DNA from: Clostridiaceae bacterium AF10-41 | Lineage (GTDB): Bacteria; Bacillota; Clostridia; Clostridiales; Clostridiaceae | Direction: 5' to 3' | NCBI GenBank assembly: GCA_027686065.1 | Contig: JAQCTH010000022.1 | Coordinates: 1 to 49,975, forward strand | DNA: 49,975 bases | In this document: piece by piece, positions 32,202 through 40,458 of the stretch | How the letters are laid out: every line of letters starts with the position of its first letter | Numbering within the stretch: position 1 is the stretch's first letter | Program-made: the position numbers and the translations under genes | Notes under the pieces: generated by a model | Database searches by the model: none | What the model saw: only the letters and a program-made list of their open reading frames with translations | What the model was told of the DNA's origin: nothing

Positions 32202-32765
32202 ATGTCATTAATAGGAAAAAATTTAGAAGACTTTAAAGTTCAAGCTTACCACAATGGTAATTTCAAGGAAGTATCAAAGGAAGATGTTTTAGGAAAATGG
32301 GGAATATTCTTCTTCTATCCAGCAGATTTCACATTTGTTTGCCCAACTGAACTAGGAGATTTAGCAGATCATTATGATAGCTTTAAGGAAATAGGAGCTG
32401 AAATTTATTCAGTATCTGAAGATACACACTTTGTTCATAAGGCTTGGGCTGATACAACAGAAACAATTGGAAAGGTTAAATATCCAATGTTAGCTGACCC
32501 TACTGGAAAATTAGCAAGAATGTTCGAAGTTCTTATTGAAGAAGAAGGTCTTGCATTAAGAGGAACATTTATAGTTGATCCTGATGGTATAATTCAAGCC
32601 TACGAAGTTCATCAAAATGGAATTGGAAGAAATGCTGAAGAATTATTAAGAAAAGTTCAAGCTGCTCAATTCGTAAGAGAACATGGTGATCAAGTTTGCC
32701 CTGCAAATTGGACTCCAGGTGAAGAAACTTTAGTACCAAGCCTAGACTTAGTTGGTAAACTTTAA
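32202..32765 (+). CDS. ahpC: Alkyl hydroperoxide reductase AhpC (2-Cys peroxiredoxin)
   Basis: Typical 2-Cys peroxiredoxin of 187 residues that reduces H2O2, organic peroxides and peroxynitrite in the cytoplasm. The peroxidatic Cys47 lies in FVCPTELG and the resolving Cys166 in QVCPANW, with the C-terminal tail of the robust AhpC class. TAGGAGG precedes the ATG. The promoter carries a 24-bp palindrome. A hairpin follows the gene, and the flavoprotein gene downstream has its own promoter with the same palindrome, so the two are co-regulated but separately transcribed. That flavoprotein is the expected electron donor. Confidence 0.98.
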   Translation: MSLIGKNLEDFKVQAYHNGNFKEVSKEDVLGKWGIFFFYPADFTFVCPTELGDLADHYDSFKEIGAEIYSVSEDTHFVHKAWADTTETIGKVKYPMLADPTGKLARMFEVLIEEEGLALRGTFIVDPDGIIQAYEVHQNGIGRNAEELLRKVQAAQFVREHGDQVCPANWTPGEETLVPSLDLVGKL

Positions 32766-32823
32766 TATAAAACATACGAGGAGTTAATCTCTCCTCATTA
32801 TATATGAATCATACATTAAAAAT

Positions 32824-32848
32824 TAGCGAGGAAACTCGCTATTTTTTT
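32824..32848 (+). terminator. Terminator of ahpC
   Basis: TAGCGAG (32824-32830) pairs with CTCGCTA (32835-32841) over a GAAA loop and is followed by seven T. A weaker hairpin GAGGAG/CTCCTC lies just upstream. Confidence 0.9.
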
Positions 32849-32858
32849 AATAAACTAA

Positions 32859-32882
32859 TTAATAATAATTATTATTTAATAA
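32859..32882 (+). promoter_or_regulatory. Second copy of the palindromic operator
   Basis: This 24-bp element is the exact reverse complement of 32141-32164. A promoter TTAATA-17-TATTAT (32847-32852 and 32870-32875) would again have its -10 inside the element. Confidence 0.6.
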
Positions 32883-32909
32883 CATTGTTGGAATATTGAG
32901 GAGGAATTT

Positions 32910-34571
32910 ATGAATAAAATATATGATTTAATTATAATTGGTGGAGGCCCTGCCGGCTTATCTGCAGGCTTATACGCTGGTAGAGCTAGACTTAATACTT
33001 TAATAGTAGAAAAAGAATCTACTGGTGGTCAAATAAATAGTACATCTGAAATTGTAAACTATCCTGGTGTTGTAAAAACAACTGGACCTAATCTAACATC
33101 GGATATGAGAACACAAGCTGAAAATTTTGGAGTTCAATTTCAAACTGCTGACGTACTTGATATCAATTTTGATGAAGATATTAAAACTATTAAAACAAAT
33201 AATGGAGAACTTAAAAGCAGAGCTGTAATTATAGCTACAGGAGCTTCTCCAAGAAAACTAGGTTTCCCAGGTGAAATAGAATATGGTGGTAGAGGCGTTG
33301 CCTATTGTGCTACTTGTGATGGAGAATTCTTTAAAGGTTTAGAAGTTATTGTCATTGGTGCAGGTTATGCTGCTGCTGAAGAAGCTATTTATTTAACTAG
33401 ATTTGCTAAAAAAGTAATTATAATAGCTAGAGAGCCTGAATTTACTTGTGCTAAATCTATAGGAGATAAAGTAAAAGCTAACTCAAAGATTGAAATAAGA
33501 TTTAACACAGAGGTTTTAGAAGCAGTTGGTGATGATGTTTTAAGATCTGTAAAACTTATCAATAATGTTACTAATGAAAAGTCTGAGTACTTCCCTCCTA
33601 AAGAAGATGGGACATTTGGTATCTTTGTATTTGTTGGATATGAGCCACAAACTAAGATCTTCAAAAATAAGATTGAAATGGATAGATACGGATATATACT
33701 AACAAACGAAAATATGGAAACTAGTATTAAAGGTGTATATGCTGCAGGTGATTTAAGGCCTAAACTATTAAGACAAGTTGTAACAGCTGTCGCAGATGGT
33801 GCTATTGCTGCAACAGATGCTGAAAGATATGTTGCTTCTGAAAAAGAAAGACTTGGAATAGTTGAAGAAGAAGTTATTGAAGAAAAAGTAGAAGTTAAAA
33901 AAGAAGAGTCTACTAGTAGTAAAGCTTTATATGGAAGAAGCAAATTATTAAATGATACTTTAAGAAATCAATTAAAAGGTATATTAGCTAAGATAGAAAA
34001 TAATATTTCATTAGTTTCAATAGTTGATGAAAGTAACTCTAAATCACTAGAGTTAAGAGATTTAGTTTTAGACATATGTGATTTAAGTAATAAAGTATCT
34101 TCAATAATCTATAGAAAAGGTGAAAATCCTGAAATGGAAGATAAAGTTCATGCAAATAAATATCCTATAGTTGCTCTACTAGATAAAAACGGTAATTATA
34201 GTGGTGTTAAGTTCCACGGAGTACCTGGAGGTCATGAATTGAATTCATTTATCCTAGCTATTTATAACCTAGCTGGTCCAGGTCAAGCATTAAATGAAGA
34301 TATATTAAATAAAATCAAATCTATAGATAAACAAATAAATATTAAGGTTGCAGTATCACTTTCTTGCCATGTTTGTCCTGAAGTTGTAACTGCTGCTCAA
34401 AGAATAGCTATAGAAAATCCTAATATCGAAACAGAAATGTTAGATTTATCAAACTTTAAAGATATTAAAGATAAACATAAAATCATGAGTGTTCCTGCAC
34501 TAATCATAAATGATTCTAAAGTATATTTTGGTGGTAAAAAACTTGAAGATATAGTTCAATTACTTAAATAA
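32910..34571 (+). CDS. AhpF-like flavoprotein disulfide reductase with permuted domains
   Basis: This 553-residue flavoprotein combines a thioredoxin-reductase-like body (1-310) and an AhpF-type glutaredoxin-like domain pair at the C-terminus (about 410-553). The body has the FAD motif GGGPAGLSAGLYAGRA and the redox CATC pair (Cys133, Cys136). The C-terminal part has CHVC (Cys486, Cys489). In E. coli AhpF the thiol domain comes first; here the order is reversed, joined by a charged linker (about 317-340). The nucleotide site keeps GAGYAA (150-155), but the HRRxxxR motif that binds NADPH phosphate is replaced by AREPEF (173-178), so it may not use NADPH. It probably reduces AhpC. Confidence 0.88.
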   Translation: MNKIYDLIIIGGGPAGLSAGLYAGRARLNTLIVEKESTGGQINSTSEIVNYPGVVKTTGPNLTSDMRTQAENFGVQFQTADVLDINFDEDIKTIKTNNGELKSRAVIIATGASPRKLGFPGEIEYGGRGVAYCATCDGEFFKGLEVIVIGAGYAAAEEAIYLTRFAKKVIIIAREPEFTCAKSIGDKVKANSKIEIRFNTEVLEAVGDDVLRSVKLINNVTNEKSEYFPPKEDGTFGIFVFVGYEPQTKIFKNKIEMDRYGYILTNENMETSIKGVYAAGDLRPKLLRQVVTAVADGAIAATDAERYVASEKERLGIVEEEVIEEKVEVKKEESTSSKALYGRSKLLNDTLRNQLKGILAKIENNISLVSIVDESNSKSLELRDLVLDICDLSNKVSSIIYRKGENPEMEDKVHANKYPIVALLDKNGNYSGVKFHGVPGGHELNSFILAIYNLAGPGQALNEDILNKIKSIDKQINIKVAVSLSCHVCPEVVTAAQRIAIENPNIETEMLDLSNFKDIKDKHKIMSVPALIINDSKVYFGGKKLEDIVQLLK

Positions 34572-34578
34572 AATTATT

Positions 34579-34614
34579 AAAAGATGGAATTCAAATTTGA
34601 ATTCCATCTTTTTT
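34579..34614 (+). terminator. Terminator of the reductase gene
   Basis: A perfect 34-bp palindrome (34579-34612), with AAAAGATGGAATT in the left arm and the complementary TTTT ending followed by more T. Confidence 0.9.
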
Positions 34615-34694
34615 ATGCTTCTACTATAAAAGCTATTTATATACTATCTTAAATTAAAATTTAAAATAATTGTATCAATTAAGCTTTTAAAGCT

Positions 34695-35966
34695 TTATTT
34701 TCTTTTTTCAGTTTCATCAACTACTAAGGCTGCAACTGCAGACCCTGTAACATTAGTTGCTGTTCTCATCATGTCAATTATAGCATCTACAGCCATTACC
34801 ATAGCCATTCCTTCTATAGGTAGTCCTAAAGTTGATAGAACAACTGTTGTTGACATAGTTGCCGCTCCAGGAACCCCTGCTATACCTATTGATGATATAA
34901 TTGTTGTTAATACTATTAAGAAATAGTGATACATTGTCATATCAACATTAAATACATTTGCTACAAATATTGCAACTATTGCTGGATATATTCCTCCACA
35001 AGCATTCATTCCTATTGTTGATCCAAGTGGAGCAACAAAGCTTGCTATATTTTCAGAAACTTTTGCATTTTCTACTAAGCTCTTTATTGTTACAGGTAAA
35101 GTTCCATAACTACTTTGACTTGTGAAAGCTACAACCTGAGCTGGGAAAATATCCTTAAAGAACTTTAATGGATTCTTTCTTGCAATAAATGATATTAAAG
35201 GAGTATGAACTAATACTATTTGTAAGATACAAGCTATATATACTGCTAAAATAACATTAATTAATGATTTTATTGTATCCATTCCATTTGATGCTGCTGT
35301 TACTGCTATTAATCCAAAAACCCCAAATGGTATAAATTGTAATACCATTCTTGTTATACTTAAAACTAATTCATAAGTTGATAATATAAAATCTTTAAAT
35401 GGTTTAACCTTATCAGGATTTTTATTATCTTCAATTACTAAAGCTATAGCTATGAAAAGTGAAAATATAACTATTGGAATAACCTGATTGTTTACTATTG
35501 ATGCTACTGGATTAGATGGTAAAAAGTCTAATATTACTTTTGTAAAAGCTGGTATTTCTTTTGCCTTAAAGCCTTCTACAGCAGTAAAGCTTATTCCTTG
35601 TCCTAGATTAAACACTTTTGCCATAACTATACCTATTATTGATGCAACACCAGTTGTACCAAGTAATATTACTAAAGTTTTGATCCCTATTGTTTTTAAA
35701 GTATCTAAATTTTTAAGTCTAATTATACTAGTTATTATTGATACCATAACTAGTGGAACTACTATCATTCTAATTAATGATATATATCCCTTCCCTATAA
35801 CTTCAAGAAACTTTATATCTGACTTGAATATTGCTCCAAGTATTAAACCCAATGTTAAAGCTGTTAATGTTGAATAAGAAAACTTTCCTGTTTTTGATTT
35901 TACTAAATAAATTACATATAGTGCTACTATTGATAATATGATAGCTAATATTAAATTAATATTCAT
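34695..35966 (-). CDS. Dicarboxylate/amino acid:cation symporter, TcyP-like (likely cystine)
   Basis: This 423-residue membrane protein of the DAACS family has about eight helices plus two re-entrant loops. Typical features are GYISLIRMIVVPLVMVSII (about 60-78), AFTSQSSYGTLPVTI (about 278-292) and PLGSTIGMNACGG (about 311-323). It resembles B. subtilis TcyP, an L-cystine symporter, in the first helices. The T-box leader upstream with a TGC specifier supports cysteine-family control. Glutamate or another substrate is possible, so the substrate remains inferred. AGGAGG precedes the ATG, and the gene is alone on its transcript. Confidence 0.82.
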   Translation of the reverse strand: MNINLILAIILSIVALYVIYLVKSKTGKFSYSTLTALTLGLILGAIFKSDIKFLEVIGKGYISLIRMIVVPLVMVSIITSIIRLKNLDTLKTIGIKTLVILLGTTGVASIIGIVMAKVFNLGQGISFTAVEGFKAKEIPAFTKVILDFLPSNPVASIVNNQVIPIVIFSLFIAIALVIEDNKNPDKVKPFKDFILSTYELVLSITRMVLQFIPFGVFGLIAVTAASNGMDTIKSLINVILAVYIACILQIVLVHTPLISFIARKNPLKFFKDIFPAQVVAFTSQSSYGTLPVTIKSLVENAKVSENIASFVAPLGSTIGMNACGGIYPAIVAIFVANVFNVDMTMYHYFLIVLTTIISSIGIAGVPGAATMSTTVVLSTLGLPIEGMAMVMAVDAIIDMMRTATNVTGSAVAALVVDETEKRK

Positions 35967-36171
35967 TTTAATTCCTCCTAGTATTTAAATTATTAGATTA
36001 ATAAATTTTATTTGCTGGCCTGCAAACTTTTTTAAGATAATTTCTTAAATATTGTATTCTTAGATTTTATCTAACTATTTTTTAAGATTAACTTTATTAA
36101 AATTAATCTTTGATATATTTATACATCTCATATTATATCCTTTTGTTAAACATTTTAGAGATAATACAAAT

Positions 36172-36450
36172 AAAAAAACCTACCACCACTGTAAATACAG
36201 AGGCAGAAGGCAAACTTCCACGGTCCCACTCTGATTAGATATATAATATATCCATCTCTTTCAGGTACAATAATACCTTGTCTCTATAATGGGAGAACCC
36301 ATAAAACCCTACTAAAAATTTCGGATTTTAAACTCTAAGGTGCACTTCATTAATAAAATAGTAGACTATCTCAGCAAATTAGCCTTCTCTGTAAAAATTT
36401 ATATTAATTACTTTTCCTCTTCACTGTCTTTAATCATATCGGATTACTAT
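36172..36450 (-). promoter_or_regulatory. T-box leader of the DAACS symporter gene, Cys-type specifier
   Basis: On the minus strand the leader shows GAAGAGGAAAAGTA (AGTA motif), ACAGAGAAGGCT and TTTGCTGAGA (stem I distal parts), a specifier loop ending GTGCA-CCTTAGAG, and the T-box GAGTGGGACCGTGG (36219-36232). A terminator (stem 36179-36210, then T7) follows. The codon directly before the conserved A and the CCT that pairs with AGG is TGC (Cys, 36342-36344). The T-box variable base is G, which pairs best with C and only by wobble with U. CAC (His) overlaps the same loop and is the main alternative. The 205 bases between the terminator and the gene hold no other gene. Confidence 0.82.
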
Positions 36451-36456
36451 GATTAA

Positions 36457-36484
36457 ATTATATCATTATTTCTCTTATTGTCAA
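36457..36484 (-). promoter_or_regulatory. Promoter of the T-box leader
   Basis: TTGACA (36479-36484) and TATAAT (36457-36462) on the minus strand, 16 bases apart. Confidence 0.85.
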
Positions 36485-36576
36485 TATAAAATATATCTTA
36501 TTTTTATTACAATTTTATCCATAATATTAAGTTAATATTAACTACTATATAATTAAACTTCAGGAACATTTAATAG

Positions 36577-36605
36577 AAAAGAGTAAGAATTAATCCTACT
36601 CTTTT
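36577..36605 (-). terminator. Terminator of the sugar-sensor operon
   Basis: AAAAGAGTA and TACTCTTTT (36577-36585 with 36597-36605) form the outer stem, with more pairing inside; the arm itself ends in T4 on the minus strand, then CTATT. Confidence 0.75.
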
Positions 36606-36615
36606 AAATCTTATA

Positions 36616-37659
36616 TTAATTTTCTATATATAAATCCACATTTTTAGGTGTTATTTTTGTATGCCCTACCTTTATATACTTATTATCTTGAATACCTTCC
36701 ACTTCATCTATATTAGTTCCTGTAGATACAGCCATTGCAATGTCAAAAATAGCTTTAGCCTGTGCCTTAGCATCACTTATTACAGTTCCAGCCATCTCTC
36801 CCTTTTTTACAGAGTCCATAGCTTCTTTTATTCCATCTATTCCAACAACCAATGGTTTTTGAGTAAATACATTATTAGCATTAATTGCATGTATTGCTCC
36901 TAGAGCCATTTCATCATTATTACTAAATACAACTTCAATATTATCCCCAAACTCTTTGATCCATTGATTCATCTTAGTGATTCCTTGATCACTTTGCCAA
37001 TTTGCACTATCATCTGCCAACTTTTCTAATTCTATTCCTCTTTCGGTAATTGATTTTATACAGTATTCTGTTCTTATTAGAGAATCCTGATGCCCTGGTT
37101 CACCTTCAAGCATAACATATTGAATCTTATTGTCTTTATTTTTATCTATTAAATCCTTTTTAGACAACCATTCATCTACAATTATGTCAGCTTGTAATCG
37201 TGCTGATTGTTCTGCTTGAGCACCTACATAATATAACTTATCCCATCTGCTCATATCTTCTTCTACCGGTTCTCTATTAAAGAATATTATAGGTATATCA
37301 GCTGATTTTGATTTATCTATTATTGTTGATGCTGCTGTTCTATCAACTAAATTAACACATATAATATCATAATCTTGATTTATAAATCTATCTACTTGAT
37401 TTCCTTGATTTATTGTACTCCCCTTAGCATCAACAAAATCAAGTATAACTTTAGTTCTATCATTATTTTCATTTTCTTTTGCTATTTCCTCTAAACTTTT
37501 AGTAATCGTTGATATAAAAGTATCATCTTGCCTGTATAGTGTTACCCCTATCTTTATCTCTTTCTTAGATTTAATATTACTATCTTCATTGCAGCCTATA
37601 ATAAGAGTAGATATTAGAATTAAACTAAACATATTAATTAAATTTTTACCCTTCTTCAC
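36616..37659 (-). CDS. Second galactose-type substrate-binding lipoprotein (MglB paralogue)
   Basis: This lipoprotein has 347 residues. The N-terminus has a signal sequence ending in the lipobox LIIGC. The body is a periplasmic-binding-type 1 fold like MglB, with KIGVTLYRQDDTFISTITKSLEE and NRAEPVEE-type loop (NREPVEED). It keeps the calcium-loop pattern seen in MglB (DKNKDNKIQYVM). It is a paralogue of the protein at 45064-46110 and is the last gene of the sensor unit. It starts with GTG after AGGAGG. It may feed the same MglA/MglC transporter with another galactoside, or act as a sensor partner; neither can be told from sequence. Confidence 0.88.
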   Translation of the reverse strand: MKKGKNLINMFSLILISTLIIGCNEDSNIKSKKEIKIGVTLYRQDDTFISTITKSLEEIAKENENNDRTKVILDFVDAKGSTINQGNQVDRFINQDYDIICVNLVDRTAASTIIDKSKSADIPIIFFNREPVEEDMSRWDKLYYVGAQAEQSARLQADIIVDEWLSKKDLIDKNKDNKIQYVMLEGEPGHQDSLIRTEYCIKSITERGIELEKLADDSANWQSDQGITKMNQWIKEFGDNIEVVFSNNDEMALGAIHAINANNVFTQKPLVVGIDGIKEAMDSVKKGEMAGTVISDAKAQAKAIFDIAMAVSTGTNIDEVEGIQDNKYIKVGHTKITPKNVDLYIEN

Positions 37660-37686
37660 CTTGACCTCCTATAAGCATTGAATTGT

Positions 37687-38658
37687 TTATCTAACAAACG
37701 GAAATAACATCCTTTGATTTTCTTTAGAATACATATTTCTACTATTTATTATTGTTGATGTTATTATACTTCTATCTAATGTACTTCCCTCTATTTCTGA
37801 TACAGAAGCTTTTACACTTAAATACCCTACATTGAAATCATTTTGTATAGCGATTGAATTTATTACTTTTTCTTCAATTAAGGATATAATCAAACTCGTA
37901 CTGCCTGTACCATATAGCTCAATATTAGATTTATTTTTAATATCATTCATAACATATTTTTTAACTCTTCCTATGCTTTCTAAAATATTGGGATCAAATG
38001 TAACTATTACATCAGTTTCTCTTTTTTCCATAATATCTCTCATCTTATTGTATAGCTGAACTTCATCACTTGGAAGTTCTAAAAATTCATAGTTATTTTT
38101 ACTATTACTTATTTCATCTATGAATCCTAAGTATCTTTCATTAATACTGCTACAGCTCAAATCACTTTTAATTATAGAAATCTTCTTATCAGTATTCCCA
38201 TTTTTCACAACTTCTTCTGCAAGACTTTGCCCTAATTTATAATTGTCACAAGATATATATGGTATATCTTGATTTGTTTCTATTTTTGAGTCAAATAGAA
38301 TTATGGGGACTTTTTTTCTTGAGCCTTCTATTATACTTACCATTTCTTGATAATCTGCTGGAGCTATTATTATTGCATCTGTTCCTGAGTTAATCTCTCT
38401 TTCCATTAATTCCTTTTGTTCTTTTATACTATTTTCTTCTAGGAGTGTAAGAAATCTTATATTTACATTCATTTCAGAAGCGGCTTGTTCCATTCCCTCT
38501 TTTATTATTCTCCACCCTTCACTGTTTCTCCCTCTTACTATTACTGAAATATCATATACCCTGACTTCTTTTTTTCTTCCTTCTTCTAAAAGTATTAAAA
38601 ATGAGGCTATAAGCATAATAAGTAAAACTATAAAAATAAGTTTTTTCTTTATTCTCAT
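37687..38658 (-). CDS. Membrane-anchored sugar-binding sensor protein (XylFII-like)
   Basis: This 323-residue protein has an N-terminal hydrophobic segment (about 5-24) but no lipobox, so it is probably an uncleaved membrane anchor. The rest is a periplasmic-binding fold of the RbsB/XylF class (VYDISVIVRGRNSEGWRIIKEGM, in parts, and GTDAIIIAPADYQEMVSII). It overlaps the kinase gene by one base (TAATG). In known clostridial XylFII-LytS-YesN systems such an anchored binding protein senses the sugar and signals through the kinase. Here the neighbours are mgl genes, so galactose or a galactoside is the likely signal. That is inference. Confidence 0.85.
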   Translation of the reverse strand: MRIKKKLIFIVLLIMLIASFLILLEEGRKKEVRVYDISVIVRGRNSEGWRIIKEGMEQAASEMNVNIRFLTLLEENSIKEQKELMEREINSGTDAIIIAPADYQEMVSIIEGSRKKVPIILFDSKIETNQDIPYISCDNYKLGQSLAEEVVKNGNTDKKISIIKSDLSCSSINERYLGFIDEISNSKNNYEFLELPSDEVQLYNKMRDIMEKRETDVIVTFDPNILESIGRVKKYVMNDIKNKSNIELYGTGSTSLIISLIEEKVINSIAIQNDFNVGYLSVKASVSEIEGSTLDRSIITSTIINSRNMYSKENQRMLFPFVR

Positions 38659-40448
38659 TATTTTTCCTCCTTAATACTATAGTAATCAATACATGGCATA
38701 TGAACTCTTATCGTAGTTCCTTCATCGGGTTCACTATATACCTCTAATCCATAATTTTCTCCAAAATATAATTTTATTCTCTCATGAACATTTCTTAATC
38801 CTATTCCTGAACCTTTCTTTTGGATATTATTTTCACTTATTAATAATTTATCTGCTACCTCTTGGGGCATTCCAAGCCCATTATCAATTATATCTATATA
38901 TAAATCATTATTCTTTATATAAGCTTGTACAAGTATATCTCCATCTCCACTCATATATTCCATGCCGTGATATATTGCATTTTCAATTAATGGCTGAATT
39001 ATAAGCTTAATACTAGTAAGGTCCAAGGTATTTTCTTCTGCTTTAATATCATAAGTAAATTTATTTTTATACCTTATATTTTGTATTGTTAAATAGTTCT
39101 TTGCATGTTCTAATTCATCTCTAACTGTTATAACATTTTTTCCTTTGCTTAAACTTATTCTAAAAAATCTTGCTAATGCTGTAACCATTATTATAGCACC
39201 ATCATAATTTTCATTTTCTATCATCCAAATAATAGAGTCTAAGGTGTTATACAAAAAATGAGGATTTATTTGTGCTTGTAATGCATTTAATTCACTTTTT
39301 CTTTTTTCTTCCTGCTCATTCATTACATTTTTCATAAGTATATTCATTTGTTTTACCATAGCTTTTATTGCTTTTCCAAGATGCTGTATTTCATAAGAGC
39401 CTTTTTCTGATATATTTAAACTAACTACTCCATTTTCAAATTCATTAACTGATTTCTCTAACTCTTTTATTGGATTTGCTATACGTGATGATACAAACAT
39501 ATTAAGTGATATTAATATGAATATCCCAAAAAACATTATGAATATAGCAAATATCCTAATTTGGTAATAATCTTCTGTTATATTGGCCATTGGAGATATG
39601 GCTATTATTTTCCATCCTGTATATCCAACAGTTTTCACTGTTACAGATCTTTTATTTCCTTGAAAATTTTCAATATAATTCCCATCCTCATATTTTGCTG
39701 CTTCATAATTATTTTCTTCTATTAAATTTGAATATATAAGTTGTTGCCTTGGATGATATATTATTTCTCCATCCCTATCTATAAGGTAGACATAAGCATT
39801 TTTCCCCATATCAACATTTTTACATATTTGCTCTATTCCACTAAAATTCATATCTACTAAAAGCACTCCACCATTAATCTTGCCACTTTCAGTAAGTTCT
39901 ACTGCTCTGCTTAAGGATACTACCCATGTGTATTTGTAATTAGGATCATAAAACAAATTTTGCACATGTGGCGTAGAGAAATGTAAATTTTCTCTTCTAC
40001 TTATTGCACTTTTAAACCACTCATTTTCTCTTGGATCTATATTGTTTTTTAATTGCTGTAATGGATATGAAGCTATTACCTCTCCATAATTTGAAAACAA
40101 GCTTATACTTATAAGATAATCTTTATTTGCTTCATAGATTAAATCCATTTCTTTATCTATACTTTCAGTTGATAAATCTGTTTTCTTTATGGCTCTATAG
40201 TATATAGTATCTGATATTTTCATCATTTTTCTTAAGTAGGTATCTAAATTTAAATTGACTTGCTCTAATATTGATTTATTGTTTTTAGAAATCATTTCTT
40301 CCGTTGAATTAATAAACCTTAAATAAAGTGCTCCACCTACAACTATCATTCCAATAACAGCCACTATTGTAAAAGATATAGATATTATATATTTAAAACT
40401 CGCTTTCCTATAATAACCTATTAATTTCTTTTTAATAGAACTTAGCAT
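38658..40448 (-). CDS. YesM/LytS-type sensor histidine kinase
   Basis: This 596-residue sensor kinase has membrane helices at about 19-41 and 297-317, between them an outside domain of the dCACHE type (about 45-290), then HAMP (about 318-370), the His_kinase domain with ALQAQINPHFLYNTLDSIIWM (His397 as the likely phosphorylation site) and a HATPase domain (NAIYHGMEY, DNGLGMP and GSGIGLRNV). This class pairs with AraC-type response regulators. It is followed by the anchored sugar-binding protein, overlapping by one base, and preceded by the YesN-like gene. It likely detects sugar via the binding protein. Confidence 0.94.
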   Translation of the reverse strand: MLSSIKKKLIGYYRKASFKYIISISFTIVAVIGMIVVGGALYLRFINSTEEMISKNNKSILEQVNLNLDTYLRKMMKISDTIYYRAIKKTDLSTESIDKEMDLIYEANKDYLISISLFSNYGEVIASYPLQQLKNNIDPRENEWFKSAISRRENLHFSTPHVQNLFYDPNYKYTWVVSLSRAVELTESGKINGGVLLVDMNFSGIEQICKNVDMGKNAYVYLIDRDGEIIYHPRQQLIYSNLIEENNYEAAKYEDGNYIENFQGNKRSVTVKTVGYTGWKIIAISPMANITEDYYQIRIFAIFIMFFGIFILISLNMFVSSRIANPIKELEKSVNEFENGVVSLNISEKGSYEIQHLGKAIKAMVKQMNILMKNVMNEQEEKRKSELNALQAQINPHFLYNTLDSIIWMIENENYDGAIIMVTALARFFRISLSKGKNVITVRDELEHAKNYLTIQNIRYKNKFTYDIKAEENTLDLTSIKLIIQPLIENAIYHGMEYMSGDGDILVQAYIKNNDLYIDIIDNGLGMPQEVADKLLISENNIQKKGSGIGLRNVHERIKLYFGENYGLEVYSEPDEGTTIRVHMPCIDYYSIKEEK

Positions 40449-40458
40449 ATTAACTCAC

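Noticed and set aside
33389..33943. Long minus-strand frame inside the reductase gene
   Set aside because: Ser/Leu/Thr-rich shadow of a clearly coding gene, without a ribosome binding site.
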